Shown piece after piece: positions 29,651-38,239 of a DNA stretch of 64,000 bases (position 1 is the first letter of the stretch; every line of letters begins with the position of its first letter). Source of the DNA: Carnobacterium pleistocenium FTR1 (GTDB lineage Bacteria; Bacillota; Bacilli; Lactobacillales; Carnobacteriaceae); contig NZ_JQLQ01000002.1 in assembly GCF_000744285.1 (NCBI RefSeq), forward strand, positions 2,548,501 through 2,612,500, read 5' to 3'. The notes under the pieces are model-generated. The model ran no database searches. It was not told where the DNA came from and saw nothing but the letters and a program-made list of their open reading frames with translations. A program made the position numbers and the translations under genes.

Positions 29651-29690
29651 AAAAAACTACTTTTCAAATTGTATGAAAAGTAGTTTTTTT
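29651..29690 (-). terminator. Terminator after dnaN
   Basis: AAACTACTTTTCA pairs with TGAAAAGTAGTTT across 8 bases, with T8 on the plus side and A6 (T6 on the minus strand). It lies 11 bases past the dnaN stop and separates dnaA-dnaN from yaaA-recF. Confidence 0.88.
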
Positions 29691-29700
29691 TATTTGATTT

Positions 29701-30843
29701 TTAAAAAGTTCGAACAGGTGTAATCAACTGAATAAAATCTTGGCCATTTTCACTTGGAACCAAGATAAAAGGACGGACTGGAGAAGTAAATTTAATTTTT
29801 ATATCTGTTTGCCCAAAAGTTCTTAATGCGTCTTTCATATAATCCGGATTAAATGAAAGTTCGATTGGTTCGCCTTCAACAGATAAGTAATTTAATTCTT
29901 CTTTAACGTTACCAACTTCAGGTGAATTACCTGAGATTTCAATTAAATCTGGATTGATGGTAATTTTTACAACGTTATTTTTTCCTTCATGTGAGAGCAA
30001 AGAAGCACGTTCAATCGAACCCAATAATGCACTAGCACTGAAACTGATTTCTGTTGAAGAATTTTCTGGGATCAATCGTTTTGTATCAGGATAATAGCCT
30101 TCAAGTAGACGGGAATAAAAATACATATTTTCTGATTTAAATAAAACTTGATTTTCAGTAATCATCATTTCAATAGTGTCCGTTGTTTCATCTAGTGTAC
30201 GAGATAATTCAACTAAACTCTTACCAGGAATAATAATATTGTATTTTTTTGATGCTTGTTCATCATTCATTTCAATCGGAATCACACGTTGACTCAAACG
30301 GTGACTATCTGTAGCAACTGCTAAAAATTTGCCGTTTTCAATAACAATGTTTACACCGGTCAATATCGGACGGCTTTCATGTGTCGAAATAGCAATAACC
30401 GTTTGTCCAATCACTTGTTTAAATAAATTTACCGGTAAAGTAAAGGATTCTGATGTATCAATGATTGGCAAGTGAGGGTAGTTATTAGGATCTAAGCCAT
30501 TAATGGTAAAAGAAGCTGTTGCTGACGTGATCAATGCTTGAAAATGATCAAGTATTTCAATTGTCATCGTTTCTTCAGGTAGTTTTTTAACAATCTCACT
30601 AAAAAAGCGGGCTTGTAAAACAATTCCTCCAGTTTTTTCAATCGTTAACAAATTTTCTTCTTCTGAGATAGGGATAAAAGCTTCGATTGAAATGTCTGAG
30701 TCACTACCAGTTAAAGTTAGTCCTTCATCATTTGCAATGATTTTTAATCCAGTCAATATTGGAATAGTTGTTCTAGAAGAAATGGCACGCTGAACATCAG
30801 CTAGGCTTTTTAAAAAGGCACTTCGTTTAATTGTAAATTTCAT
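29701..30843 (-). CDS. dnaN: DNA polymerase III sliding clamp (beta subunit)
   Basis: DnaN is the ring-shaped clamp that tethers the replicative polymerase. The 380-residue protein has three clamp domains and starts MKFTIKRSAFLKSLADVQRAI, with the family C-terminal stretch ending FIQLITPVRTF. TGGAGG lies eight bases before the ATG. It follows dnaA with a 182-bp gap that holds further DnaA boxes. Confidence 0.97.
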   Translation of the reverse strand: MKFTIKRSAFLKSLADVQRAISSRTTIPILTGLKIIANDEGLTLTGSDSDISIEAFIPISEEENLLTIEKTGGIVLQARFFSEIVKKLPEETMTIEILDHFQALITSATASFTINGLDPNNYPHLPIIDTSESFTLPVNLFKQVIGQTVIAISTHESRPILTGVNIVIENGKFLAVATDSHRLSQRVIPIEMNDEQASKKYNIIIPGKSLVELSRTLDETTDTIEMMITENQVLFKSENMYFYSRLLEGYYPDTKRLIPENSSTEISFSASALLGSIERASLLSHEGKNNVVKITINPDLIEISGNSPEVGNVKEELNYLSVEGEPIELSFNPDYMKDALRTFGQTDIKIKFTSPVRPFILVPSENGQDFIQLITPVRTF

Positions 30844-31025
30844 TAATTTTACCTCCAGGGATAGTTTAATTTATGTTATAAGTTCTTTTAGTAATAGTAG
30901 TAGGGCCTGTGGATACTGTGGAAAACAAGGATAAGCTTTTTATTTAAAAGGTTTTACACATGTGGATAACTTGTTGATAAAAAAAGGATAACTCTATTAG
31001 TTATACACATGTGTAAAATAAAAAG
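30844..31025. other. Downstream half of oriC (dnaA-dnaN gap)
   Basis: This AT-rich gap contains a perfect reverse DnaA box TGTGGATAA (30961-30969), one-mismatch boxes TGTGGATAC (30909-30917) and TTATACACA (31001-31009), and TTGTTGATAA next to the perfect box. In B. subtilis the equivalent gap is where the origin first unwinds. That role is inferred here from position and base composition. Confidence 0.7.
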
Positions 31026-32363
31026 CTATGTTAATTTTTTCTTTAAATCGGTTATTTCTTGTTTTAACTGTTCATCATTTGTTAAAGCATGTACGATTTT
31101 TTCATAAGCATGAATAACAGTTGTATGATCTTTCCCACCAAATTCAGCACCGATTTTAGGTAATGAATTTGACGTAAGTTCACGAGATAGATACATAGCG
31201 ATTTGTCTGGGTAAAACAATAGATTTAATCCGCTTTTTACCTTTAAGATCAGCAATCGACAGTTGATAATATTTACTGACAACTTGTTGAACATCTAGAA
31301 TGGTAAGGGTCGTTGGTTTTGCTGAAGGAAGCATACTTTTTAATGCATCAGCAGCTAAACTCGTGGTAATATCACGACTTTCGATTGCTGCGTAAGCTTG
31401 GACACGAACTAATGCACCCTCTAATTCTCTAATATTTGAATCAATTTGACCAGCGATATAACTTAAAGTGTCGCCTGGAATTTCTAAACGTTCAGCATTT
31501 GCCTTCTTTCTTAAAATAGCAATTCGCGTTTCCAGATCTGGAGGAGTGATATCTACGGATAACCCCCATGCAAATCTTGATACTAGACGTTCTTGTAATT
31601 TAGGAATTTCATTCGGCAAACGATCACTAGTCAATACGATTTGTTTACGATCATCGTACAGAGCATTAAAAGTATGGAAAAATTCCTCTTGCGTTCCTTC
31701 TTTATCTGCAAAAAATTGAATATCATCTACTAAAAGAAGATCAACACTACGGTATTCGTTTCTAAATTTTTCTTGTGTTTTATTTTGGATGGAATTTATA
31801 AAATCATTCGCAAATGTTTCACTACTCACATACTTGACACGTGCATCAGGGTTAAGTAGTAACATTTGGTGACCTATAGCATGCATCAAATGTGTTTTGC
31901 CAAGTCCAACTCCGCCATAGAAAAATAACGGATTGTAAATTGTTCCAGGTTCTTCCGCAACGACTAATGCTGCGGCATGAGCCATCTGATTTCCTTTACC
32001 TATAACGAAGGTATCAAAAGTATACTTTGTATTTAATTGAATATCTTTTTTAAACCAGTTTTTTTTAGGAACTTCATTACGATGATTATTATTGGCAAGG
32101 TTAGTAGTTTCTTGTTCATTTTTGATAACAAATAATGGCGAAATTTCACGGCTGGAGTATTCATAAATATTTTCAACGATTCGGGTAGCTAAGTTATTTT
32201 CCCAATACTCTTTATGCAAAGAAGAGGGGACTTCAATAATAATGTTGTTATCTGTGATACGGATTGGACTAGCACTTTCTATCCACGTATCATAGCTAAC
32301 TTTGGATAGCGATTCTTTAAATTTTTCTTTCAAAAAATTCCATAGTGTTTGTAGATCGTCCAA
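31026..32363 (-). CDS. dnaA: Chromosomal replication initiator DnaA
   Basis: DnaA binds DnaA boxes and melts the origin. The 445-residue protein has an N-terminal DnaD/helicase-interaction domain, a linker, an AAA+ domain with Walker [18 protein letters not shown] and Walker [11 protein letters not shown], and the C-terminal DNA-binding domain with the signature [15 protein letters not shown]. Translation starts at a TTG (32363) placed ten bases after AAGGAGG, a weak start codon for an abundance-controlled initiator. DnaA boxes flank the gene on both sides. Confidence 0.98.
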   Translation of the reverse strand: MDDLQTLWNFLKEKFKESLSKVSYDTWIESASPIRITDNNIIIEVPSSLHKEYWENNLATRIVENIYEYSSREISPLFVIKNEQETTNLANNNHRNEVPKKNWFKKDIQLNTKYTFDTFVIGKGNQMAHAAALVVAEEPGTIYNPLFFYGGVGLGKTHLMHAIGHQMLLLNPDARVKYVSSETFANDFINSIQNKTQEKFRNEYRSVDLLLVDDIQFFADKEGTQEEFFHTFNALYDDRKQIVLTSDRLPNEIPKLQERLVSRFAWGLSVDITPPDLETRIAILRKKANAERLEIPGDTLSYIAGQIDSNIRELEGALVRVQAYAAIESRDITTSLAADALKSMLPSAKPTTLTILDVQQVVSKYYQLSIADLKGKKRIKSIVLPRQIAMYLSRELTSNSLPKIGAEFGGKDHTTVIHAYEKIVHALTNDEQLKQEITDLKKKLT

Positions 32364-32730
32364 AAGAGAACCTCCTTATAAAATGTGTCTAGGTTAGTTT
32401 AGCACTTTTATAAAAAGTTTTCCACAAGTAGTTTTTTTAAAAGAAAAATTATACACGTGCTGTCAATAAAGTTATGCACAGGAGAAAAACGATAGTGGAT
32501 AACTTTATTTAATAACAACAAAAAGCAAAAAAATGTGGATAACTATATAACTTTTTTAATTGCTACAGTAACCTTAATTTGAGTTATACACAATTTTAAA
32601 GGAGGAGTGGATAACGTTTTTACACACCTTGTTCGTTTGTGGATAACCGGGTGATAACTTGAGGATAACAAAAGCGTAAAAAAAGTATTCCCCACCCTTG
32701 TGGGTAACTTTATACCCTTGTGGATAACTT
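32364..32730. other. Origin of replication oriC, DnaA-box-rich dnaA-rpmH gap
   Basis: Perfect reverse DnaA boxes TGTGGATAA lie at 32534-32542, 32638-32646 and 32719-32727. One-mismatch boxes lie at 32418-32426, 32472-32480, 32494-32502, 32584-32592, 32606-32614 and 32699-32707. Gene direction switches here from minus to plus, as expected at the origin. The remaining bases up to rpmH (32731-32987) hold the rpmH promoter. Confidence 0.93.
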
Positions 32731-32885
32731 TTTTTTGAATGAAAAAGGTATGGAAATTCTTAGTAAGTCTTAATAAAAGAGTAGAAAATGAAGGAGTATC
32801 AAAAGAATTTGCAAAAGTTTGTTTCATAATAAGCGGAAATATGCTATCATACATAGGTGAATGAATAAAAATAGGGCAAATATGT

Positions 32886-32915
32886 TTGACAAGACTATTT
32901 TTTCTTCGTTATAAT
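32886..32915 (+). promoter_or_regulatory. Promoter of rpmH
   Basis: TTGACA and TATAAT are separated by 18 bases, a consensus promoter 72 bases before the rpmH start. Confidence 0.85.
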
Positions 32916-32987
32916 AATTCTAGACTGTCTTTGGGATAATGTAAAAAACAATAATGAGAGATAGTTTTTACAGGAGGTGTATCACGC

Positions 32988-33122
32988 ATGAAAAGAACTT
33001 ACCAACCTAAAAAACGTAAACGTCAAAAAGTACATGGCTTCCGTAAACGCATGAGTACTAAAAGTGGGCGTAATGTATTACAAAGTAGACGCCGTAAAGG
33101 AAGAAAAGTATTGTCTGCATAG
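32988..33122 (+). CDS. rpmH: 50S ribosomal protein L34
   Basis: L34 is a 44-residue basic protein starting [20 protein letters not shown] and containing [20 protein letters not shown], an exact family pattern. CAGGAGGTG lies eight bases before the ATG. It is the first gene to the right of oriC and is followed by its own terminator, although rnpA lies 155 bases beyond. Confidence 0.97.
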   Translation: MKRTYQPKKRKRQKVHGFRKRMSTKSGRNVLQSRRRKGRKVLSA

Positions 33123-33124
33123 AT

Positions 33125-33153
33125 CACTGAACGTTTCAGTGGTTTTTTTTTTT
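33125..33153 (+). terminator. Terminator after rpmH
   Basis: CACTGAA and TTCAGTG form a 7-bp stem with a 3-base loop followed by GT11. It probably reduces read-through into rnpA. Confidence 0.85.
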
Positions 33154-33167
33154 AGGATATGAATAAA

Positions 33168-33211
33168 AATTACTCAGTAATCGTTTTTCTTTATATGATT
33201 ACTGGGTAATT
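33168..33211 (+). other. Second hairpin between rpmH and rnpA
   Basis: AATTACTCAGTAATC and GATTACTGGGTAATT form a 15-bp stem with one mismatch around a 14-base T-rich loop. No T run follows directly, so it may be an RNA-processing or stability element. Confidence 0.5.
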
Positions 33212-33277
33212 TAATTCTTATCCAATTAAATAAAATAAAATTTTTATTAACTTAAATAGAGATGAGAGGTTATTTGA

Positions 33278-33616
33278 ATGAGAAAAACCTATCGTGTCAA
33301 AAAAGAAGCAGAATTTCAAAAAGTTTTTCACCATGGCAAATCAACAGCGAATCGCCAATTTGTCATCTATGTGCTAGATAAAAAGGACCAACCACATTTT
33401 CGTGTAGGAATATCTGTTGGTAAAAAAATAGGCAATGCTGTTATGCGGAATGATGTCAAAAGAAGGATTCGACAAAGTTTAACTGAGCTAAAACCGCAGC
33501 TAAAAGCAGAAAATGATTTTATTGTGATTGCTCGTAAACCAATAGCAGATATGACAATGAAGGAAACAAAAAAAAGCTTGACGCATGTCTTAAAGCTTGC
33601 AAAATTACTAAGATAG
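33278..33616 (+). CDS. rnpA: Ribonuclease P protein component
   Basis: RnpA is the protein subunit of RNase P, which trims the 5' ends of tRNAs. The 112-residue basic protein begins [20 protein letters not shown] and contains the RNR-motif region [21 protein letters not shown]. The start has GAGAGG eight bases upstream. It starts the rnpA-yidC-jag operon. Confidence 0.96.
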   Translation: MRKTYRVKKEAEFQKVFHHGKSTANRQFVIYVLDKKDQPHFRVGISVGKKIGNAVMRNDVKRRIRQSLTELKPQLKAENDFIVIARKPIADMTMKETKKSLTHVLKLAKLLR

Positions 33617-33644
33617 ATTTACTTATTAGAGTGGAGGACATAAC

Positions 33645-34472
33645 GTGAACAAACGTAAGCGATTACTTCTTTTATTAGGGACCGTTTTTTTAGCAGTTGT
33701 TTTGGTGGGTTGTGGCACTTCACCCATTACAGAACAAAGTACAGGGATTTGGGATAAATACATTGTTTTTAACTTCTCCCGTATCATCATTTGGTTAGCT
33801 GATTTATTTGGTGGGAGTTTTGGTATTGGAATCATTATTTTCACATTGATCATTCGATTGGTTCTTTTACCTGTCATGCACCATCAAACAAAAAGTACTC
33901 AAAAAATGTCAGAAATGCAACCGCAATTAAAAAAATTGCAAGAAAAATATGCTACTAAAGATCCGGATACTCAAAATAAATTAAAAGAAGAAACGTCTAA
34001 GTTATATGCAGAAGCAGGGGTTAATCCTGTAGCAGGGTGCTTGCCATTGATTATTCAAATGCCAGTGCTGATTGCTATGTATCAAGCCATTAGCCGTACA
34101 GAAGCTTTGAAAACAGGAGATTTTTTATGGATGAATCTGGGAGCACCAGATCCATATTTCATTTTAGCTGTACTAGCTGCTATATTGACGTATGCAACAA
34201 CTAAGCTATCAACTATGAGTCAATTAGAGTCTAATCCAACAACAACAGCTATGATGTATATGATGCCAGCATTGATTTTATTCATGGGGATCACATTACC
34301 AAGTGCATTATCATTATATTGGGTTGTAGGAAATGCTTTTTCTGTTGGTCAAACATTATTATTGAATAATCCTTTTAAAATAAAGAAGGCACGTGAAGAA
34401 AAAAATAAAGCTGAACGTGATCGCCAACGTGCTCTTGAAAAAGCTTTAAAACCTAAAAAAAGAAGAAAATAA
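33645..34472 (+). CDS. yidC: Membrane protein insertase YidC (SpoIIIJ/OxaA1)
   Basis: YidC inserts and folds membrane proteins with or without SecYEG. The 275-residue lipoprotein starts at a GTG (33645) ten bases after GGAGG. A signal peptide ends in a lipobox LVGC with Cys23. Five membrane segments follow, with the hydrophilic-groove Arg in IFTLIIRLVLLPVMHHQTKS, the LPLIIQMPVLIAMYQAI helix and a very basic C-terminal tail (KALKPKKRRK) that contacts ribosomes. Jag follows 44 bases later. Confidence 0.96.
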   Translation: MNKRKRLLLLLGTVFLAVVLVGCGTSPITEQSTGIWDKYIVFNFSRIIIWLADLFGGSFGIGIIIFTLIIRLVLLPVMHHQTKSTQKMSEMQPQLKKLQEKYATKDPDTQNKLKEETSKLYAEAGVNPVAGCLPLIIQMPVLIAMYQAISRTEALKTGDFLWMNLGAPDPYFILAVLAAILTYATTKLSTMSQLESNPTTTAMMYMMPALILFMGITLPSALSLYWVVGNAFSVGQTLLLNNPFKIKKAREEKNKAERDRQRALEKALKPKKRRK

Positions 34473-34516
34473 AACAAACTTGAACAATTAGATTTAGTTA
34501 GAATGGAGGTAGGCAA

Positions 34517-35305
34517 ATGAATAAGTATACAGCTCAAGCTGAAACGATAGATGAAGCTATCCAAAAGGCATTGAAAGAACTTGGGATTACGAAAAAAGAA
34601 GCCTCTATTGAAGTAATAGAACAAGGCAGAAAAGGTATTTTTAAGATTGGGAAAAAAGATGCAATCGTAACAGTCACAAAAATTGCAGCTGAAAATGATG
34701 TTAATAATTTCTTTGACAAATCTTCCAGTAAAACTGAAATAGGAAAAACAGCATCAGACTCAAGTGAACGTGAAGTAGAAGAGGCTCCGATTTTGACAGA
34801 AATGATTATTTCGGACGAAGAAGAGCTTTCTAGGCAAGCGGATAACAAAAGAAATGATGAAGAGGCTATTAAGATGGTGGCAGATTACCTGCAAGAGATT
34901 GTCCAAAAAATGGGTATTTCTAGTACGGTAAGAATAGAAGAAACTAGAAAACAAGTCGTTTTTCATATTGAAACAGAAAAAGCGGGTTTGGTCATTGGCA
35001 AACATGGTAAAGTACTAAATGCTTTACAATCATTAGCTCAAGTGTTGTTGCATCATCATGCTAAAACAAAACTTGATGCGGTTGTAAATGTTGGAGACTA
35101 TCGTGAGCGTAGAGAAAATGCTTTGAGAGAAGTAGCAGAGCGGACTGCTGCGAAAGTCCGTCGCACACAGCAACCTGTATACTTAGAACCAATGCCTGCT
35201 TCGGAAAGAAAACAAATCCATTTCTATTTGAGTAAAGATGATGGTGTTGTCACTCACTCTGAAGGTAATGAACCTCATCGCTATTTAGTAGTTGAATTAA
35301 AGTGA
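34517..35305 (+). CDS. jag: RNA-binding protein KhpB (Jag)
   Basis: KhpB/Jag is a cytoplasmic RNA-binding protein that affects cell elongation and division, acting with KhpA. The 262-residue protein has the N-terminal Jag-N domain (MNKYTAQAETIDEAIQKALK), an acidic linker (about 75-120), a KH domain with VIGKHGKVLNALQSL, and a C-terminal R3H domain with RENALREVAERTAAKV and MPASERKQIHFYLS. GGAGG lies nine bases before the ATG. It ends the rnpA operon and is followed by a terminator module that is duplicated at 44.25 kb. Confidence 0.95.
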   Translation: MNKYTAQAETIDEAIQKALKELGITKKEASIEVIEQGRKGIFKIGKKDAIVTVTKIAAENDVNNFFDKSSSKTEIGKTASDSSEREVEEAPILTEMIISDEEELSRQADNKRNDEEAIKMVADYLQEIVQKMGISSTVRIEETRKQVVFHIETEKAGLVIGKHGKVLNALQSLAQVLLHHHAKTKLDAVVNVGDYRERRENALREVAERTAAKVRRTQQPVYLEPMPASERKQIHFYLSKDDGVVTHSEGNEPHRYLVVELK

Positions 35306-35397
35306 AAGTATTTAGTAGAATTTAATTACTAGTTAAATGAATTGCGTGATTAAGTAAAAAAAGAGGCTGAGGCATAAACTAGCTGTGAATAAGAAAA

Positions 35398-35438
35398 GGG
35401 TCTGTTTATTAGGAAACTGATAAACAGACCCTTTTTTT
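35398..35438 (+). terminator. Terminator after jag, part of a duplicated module
   Basis: GGGTCTGTTTAT pairs with ATAAACAGACCC around TAGGAAACTG and is followed by T7. The sequence from 35371 to 35465, including bases outside the stem, closely matches 44247-44335. Confidence 0.92.
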
Positions 35439-35439
35439 G

Positions 35440-35575
35440 TTCTATATTGATTGTTTAATAAATGGTGTTAGTGTTTTAAATAAATTTCTTCTGTAATGGA
35501 CGGGTTTGCTTGTGAAGAGCCATGGAAGCAGCCCTATTTCACTAGAAAGAGTTGAAAAATTTCTAAGCCAAAAGT
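35440..35575. repeat. Dispersed palindromic repeat, short copy D
   Basis: TTCTGTAATGGACGGGTTTG then CTTGTGAAGAGCC (35488-35520) matches the inverted complement of the right end of copy B. The other arm (complement of 35521-35555, CTAGTGAAATAGGGCTGCTT) matches the left end. The core present in copies A and B is missing. This element fills most of the 340-bp gap between jag and the response regulator; no gene lies in it. Confidence 0.6.
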
Positions 35576-35646
35576 CTAGTAGGTTGATGGGAAAGAATCC
35601 TGTATAGTAGAAGTAACGAATTAAGGATGAGTAGGTGGATAGGTTG

Positions 35647-36339
35647 ATGAAAATTATGATTATTGAAGATGATTTAGTAATTGCTTCAAGTTTGAAAGAA
35701 GAGTTGATGAAATGGCAATACAGTGCCTTCTATGTCACAGATTTTAATGACGTAATGACTAGATTTACGCAAGAAGTACCACAATTAGTCTTAATAGATA
35801 TCAAACTTCCGTATTTTAATGGCTATTATTGGTGTACGGAGATTCGTAAAATTTCTCAAGTACCCATTATTTTTGTTTCTTCTCAAAGTGAGCGAATGGA
35901 CATTGTAATGGCAATTCAAATGGGAGCAGATGATTTCATTAGTAAGCCATTTGATTTAACAGTTGCTTTAGCCAAAATACAAGCATTGTTGCGGAGAACG
36001 TATGATTTTACTGGTAATGATGCTTACCTGAGTTATCAGCAGGTCTATCTAAAAACAAGCGAATTGAAGGTTCAATACCAGGATCAAGAAGTGGAATTGA
36101 CCAAAAATGAAATAAAAATTTTAGAAGTACTCTTTCTACAAAAAGGAGCTTTTGTTTCACGAGAGGCTATTATGATGAAATTATGGGAAAATGATTCATT
36201 TATCGATGACAACACATTAGCCGTTAATATCAATCGTTTGCGCAAAAAGTTAACGGAATTAAACTTGTCTAACTTTATTGTAACCAAAAAAGGATATGGC
36301 TATGGACTTCAAAAGGATGATCATGATGAAACCAACTAA
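35647..36339 (+). CDS. BceR-type response regulator
   Basis: This 230-residue OmpR-family regulator has the acidic pair in IIEDDLVIASS, phospho-acceptor Asp51 in LIDIKLPYFNGYYWC, Lys in SKPFDLTVAL, and a winged helix with LTKNEIKILEVLF and SREAIMMKLWEND. The NGYYWC segment is typical of BceR/BraR/GraR regulators linked to peptide-antibiotic ABC transporters. The ATG at 35647 lies eight bases after AGGTGG; a GTG at 35635 is the alternative. It overlaps the kinase gene by 14 bases and is followed by a BceAB-like transporter, with a matching operator at 37361. Confidence 0.9.
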   Translation: MKIMIIEDDLVIASSLKEELMKWQYSAFYVTDFNDVMTRFTQEVPQLVLIDIKLPYFNGYYWCTEIRKISQVPIIFVSSQSERMDIVMAIQMGADDFISKPFDLTVALAKIQALLRRTYDFTGNDAYLSYQQVYLKTSELKVQYQDQEVELTKNEIKILEVLFLQKGAFVSREAIMMKLWENDSFIDDNTLAVNINRLRKKLTELNLSNFIVTKKGYGYGLQKDDHDETN

Positions 36340-37351
36340 GAAATGGATAGCTATTTTTATTGCTTTTATTAAAGCCAATCAATCTTTGCTGATCGTATAT
36401 ATACTTAACATTTTAGTCTTTAGTCTCATCTACCTATTAGGACGATTGCCACTTTATTTTTTACTATTTAGTATTGAACTTTCTTTATTTATAGGTAGTT
36501 GTTTTTTTGTATTTCAGTTTTCAAGGTATTATAAGCGATTTCGATTGCTTGAACAGTTAGATAAGGACCCGGTCTATACGTTGAAACAATTATCGGTTAG
36601 TCAAGACCCTAGTGAAGTCTTTCTGCGGCTTAAAATTGAAGATTTAATGAAAGAAATTCAACAAATTGAAAGAAAAAATTTGCAGAGAAGCAATTCTCAG
36701 ATGGATTATTTTACTTTGTGGCTTCATCAAATTAAAACACCTATTTCAGCTATCAGCTTATTGGTGCAACGAAACAGTCAAACGGAATCTAGCCACCAAA
36801 TGGAACAAGAGCTATTACGGATTGAAAACTATACACATATGGCATTAAATTATTTGAAAATTGAAAACAGTGGTTCAGATTTGGATTTTGTAGAAGTTGC
36901 ACTTGATCGTGTAATCAAAGAGACGGTTAAAAAATTTTCTATTTTATTTATTTACAATCGTATCCAATTAGACTACCAAGAGACAGCAGTCATTACTTTG
37001 TCAGATGAAAAGTGGTTGCGGGTATTAGTTGAACAGATTCTTTCCAATAGTTTAAAATATACGCCAGAAGGTGGCACTATCAAGATTTATATGAGTCCAA
37101 CACAAAAGCAACAGCTCATTATTGAAGATACCGGTATTGGCATCCGCTCTGAAGATTTGCCGCGCATATTTGAACGCGGGTATTCAGGATTTAATGGAAG
37201 AATACATGAAAAATCAACTGGACTTGGGTTATTTCTTAGCCAAGAAATTACAAAACGACTTGGGCATAACCTGTTGATCGAGTCAATTTTAGGAAAAGGT
37301 ACCAAAGTGATGATTGATTTAGCCAGAGAGCCGTTAATAAAAGACTATTGA
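36326..37351 (+). CDS. BceS-type intramembrane-sensing histidine kinase
   Basis: This 341-residue kinase has two N-terminal membrane helices (about 20-38 and 43-63) joined by only a few residues, so it lacks an extracellular sensor. A short region leads to the dimerisation domain with phospho-acceptor His134 in YFTLWLHQIKTPISAI, and an HATPase domain with NSLKYTPEGG, IEDTGIGI and STGLGLFLSQE. Such kinases read flux through a partner BceAB transporter rather than the antibiotic itself. The start at 36326 is eight bases after AAGGA and overlaps the regulator gene. Confidence 0.9.
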   Translation: MKPTKKWIAIFIAFIKANQSLLIVYILNILVFSLIYLLGRLPLYFLLFSIELSLFIGSCFFVFQFSRYYKRFRLLEQLDKDPVYTLKQLSVSQDPSEVFLRLKIEDLMKEIQQIERKNLQRSNSQMDYFTLWLHQIKTPISAISLLVQRNSQTESSHQMEQELLRIENYTHMALNYLKIENSGSDLDFVEVALDRVIKETVKKFSILFIYNRIQLDYQETAVITLSDEKWLRVLVEQILSNSLKYTPEGGTIKIYMSPTQKQQLIIEDTGIGIRSEDLPRIFERGYSGFNGRIHEKSTGLGLFLSQEITKRLGHNLLIESILGKGTKVMIDLAREPLIKDY

Positions 37352-37360
37352 TAGGTAAAC

Positions 37361-37374
37361 TTACAAAACTGTAA
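37361..37374 (+). promoter_or_regulatory. BceR-type operator ahead of the ABC transporter
   Basis: TTACA-AAAC-TGTAA fits the TNACA-N4-TGTAA binding motif described for BceR-like regulators in Firmicutes. It lies 98 bases before the ATPase gene, consistent with activation of bceAB by the adjacent regulator. Confidence 0.78.
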
Positions 37375-37471
37375 GGTTAAACAACCAAATGTAAGAAAAG
37401 ATAAAAGCAGCCGATGTTCATTTTTATTAAACTAGTAATAGCGATAAAGAAGTGAACAGGAGGAAACAATC

Positions 37472-38239
37472 ATGACATTATTAGAAGTGAATCATTTAAA
37501 AAAAACCTATACGGGAAGATTTTCATCGCAGGGAGTCCAAGCCTTAAAAGACATAAATTTTTCAGTTGAAAAAGGAGAATTTGTTTCAATTATGGGAGAA
37601 TCGGGTTCAGGAAAAACAAGCTTATTGAACATCCTAGCAACACTCGATACAGCTACTACTGGTGAAGTAATGCTGGAAGGAAGAGACCTAACAGAGATTA
37701 AAGATAGAGAGATTTCTAATTTCCGTAGAGATTACCTAGGATTTGTTTTCCAAGATTTTAACTTATTGGATAATTTTTCAATCAAAGACAATATTTTATT
37801 GCCGCTTGTGCTATCTAATACGCCAATAACTGAAATGGAGAATCGCTTGATGCCTATCATTAAAAAATTAAAAATTGATGGAGTGATCAATCATTATCCG
37901 TATGAAGTTTCTGGGGGACAGAAACAGCGAGCTGCAGTAGCTCGAGCCTTGATTACAAATCCAAAATTATTACTTGCAGATGAACCCACTGGAGCACTGG
38001 ATTCAAAATCTAGCCAGAGTCTGTTAGAAACCTTTGAATCCATTAATAATGCTGGTCAAACGATTATTATGGTTACCCATAGTACAAGAGCAGCAGCCTA
38101 CTCGAACCGCGTTTTGTTTATTCAAGATGGCGAAGTGTATCACGAGATTTATCGTGGCGAACAAACACCCGATCAGTTTATGGATAAAATTTCTCAAGCG
38201 TTGGTTGTTTTAGCAAATAGAGGTGAGCAACATGAATAA
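37472..38239 (+). CDS. BceA-type ABC transporter ATP-binding protein
   Basis: This 255-residue ATPase has Walker A GESGSGKTSLLNILA, Q-loop FVFQDFNLL, signature SGGQKQRAAVARAL and Walker B LLADEPTGALD, followed by the switch His in VTHSTRAAAYS. It pairs with the downstream large permease to form a BceAB/BraDE-type transporter that frees lipid II-cycle intermediates from peptide antibiotics such as bacitracin or lantibiotics, and signals to the BceS kinase. AGGAGG precedes the ATG. It overlaps the permease gene by eight bases. Which drug is recognised cannot be told. Confidence 0.92.
   Translation: MTLLEVNHLKKTYTGRFSSQGVQALKDINFSVEKGEFVSIMGESGSGKTSLLNILATLDTATTGEVMLEGRDLTEIKDREISNFRRDYLGFVFQDFNLLDNFSIKDNILLPLVLSNTPITEMENRLMPIIKKLKIDGVINHYPYEVSGGQKQRAAVARALITNPKLLLADEPTGALDSKSSQSLLETFESINNAGQTIIMVTHSTRAAAYSNRVLFIQDGEVYHEIYRGEQTPDQFMDKISQALVVLANRGEQHE

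Noticed and set aside
32543-32854. Minus-strand 103-codon frame in the dnaA-rpmH gap
   Set aside because: It lies over the DnaA boxes of oriC, has no family resemblance and no good start signal.
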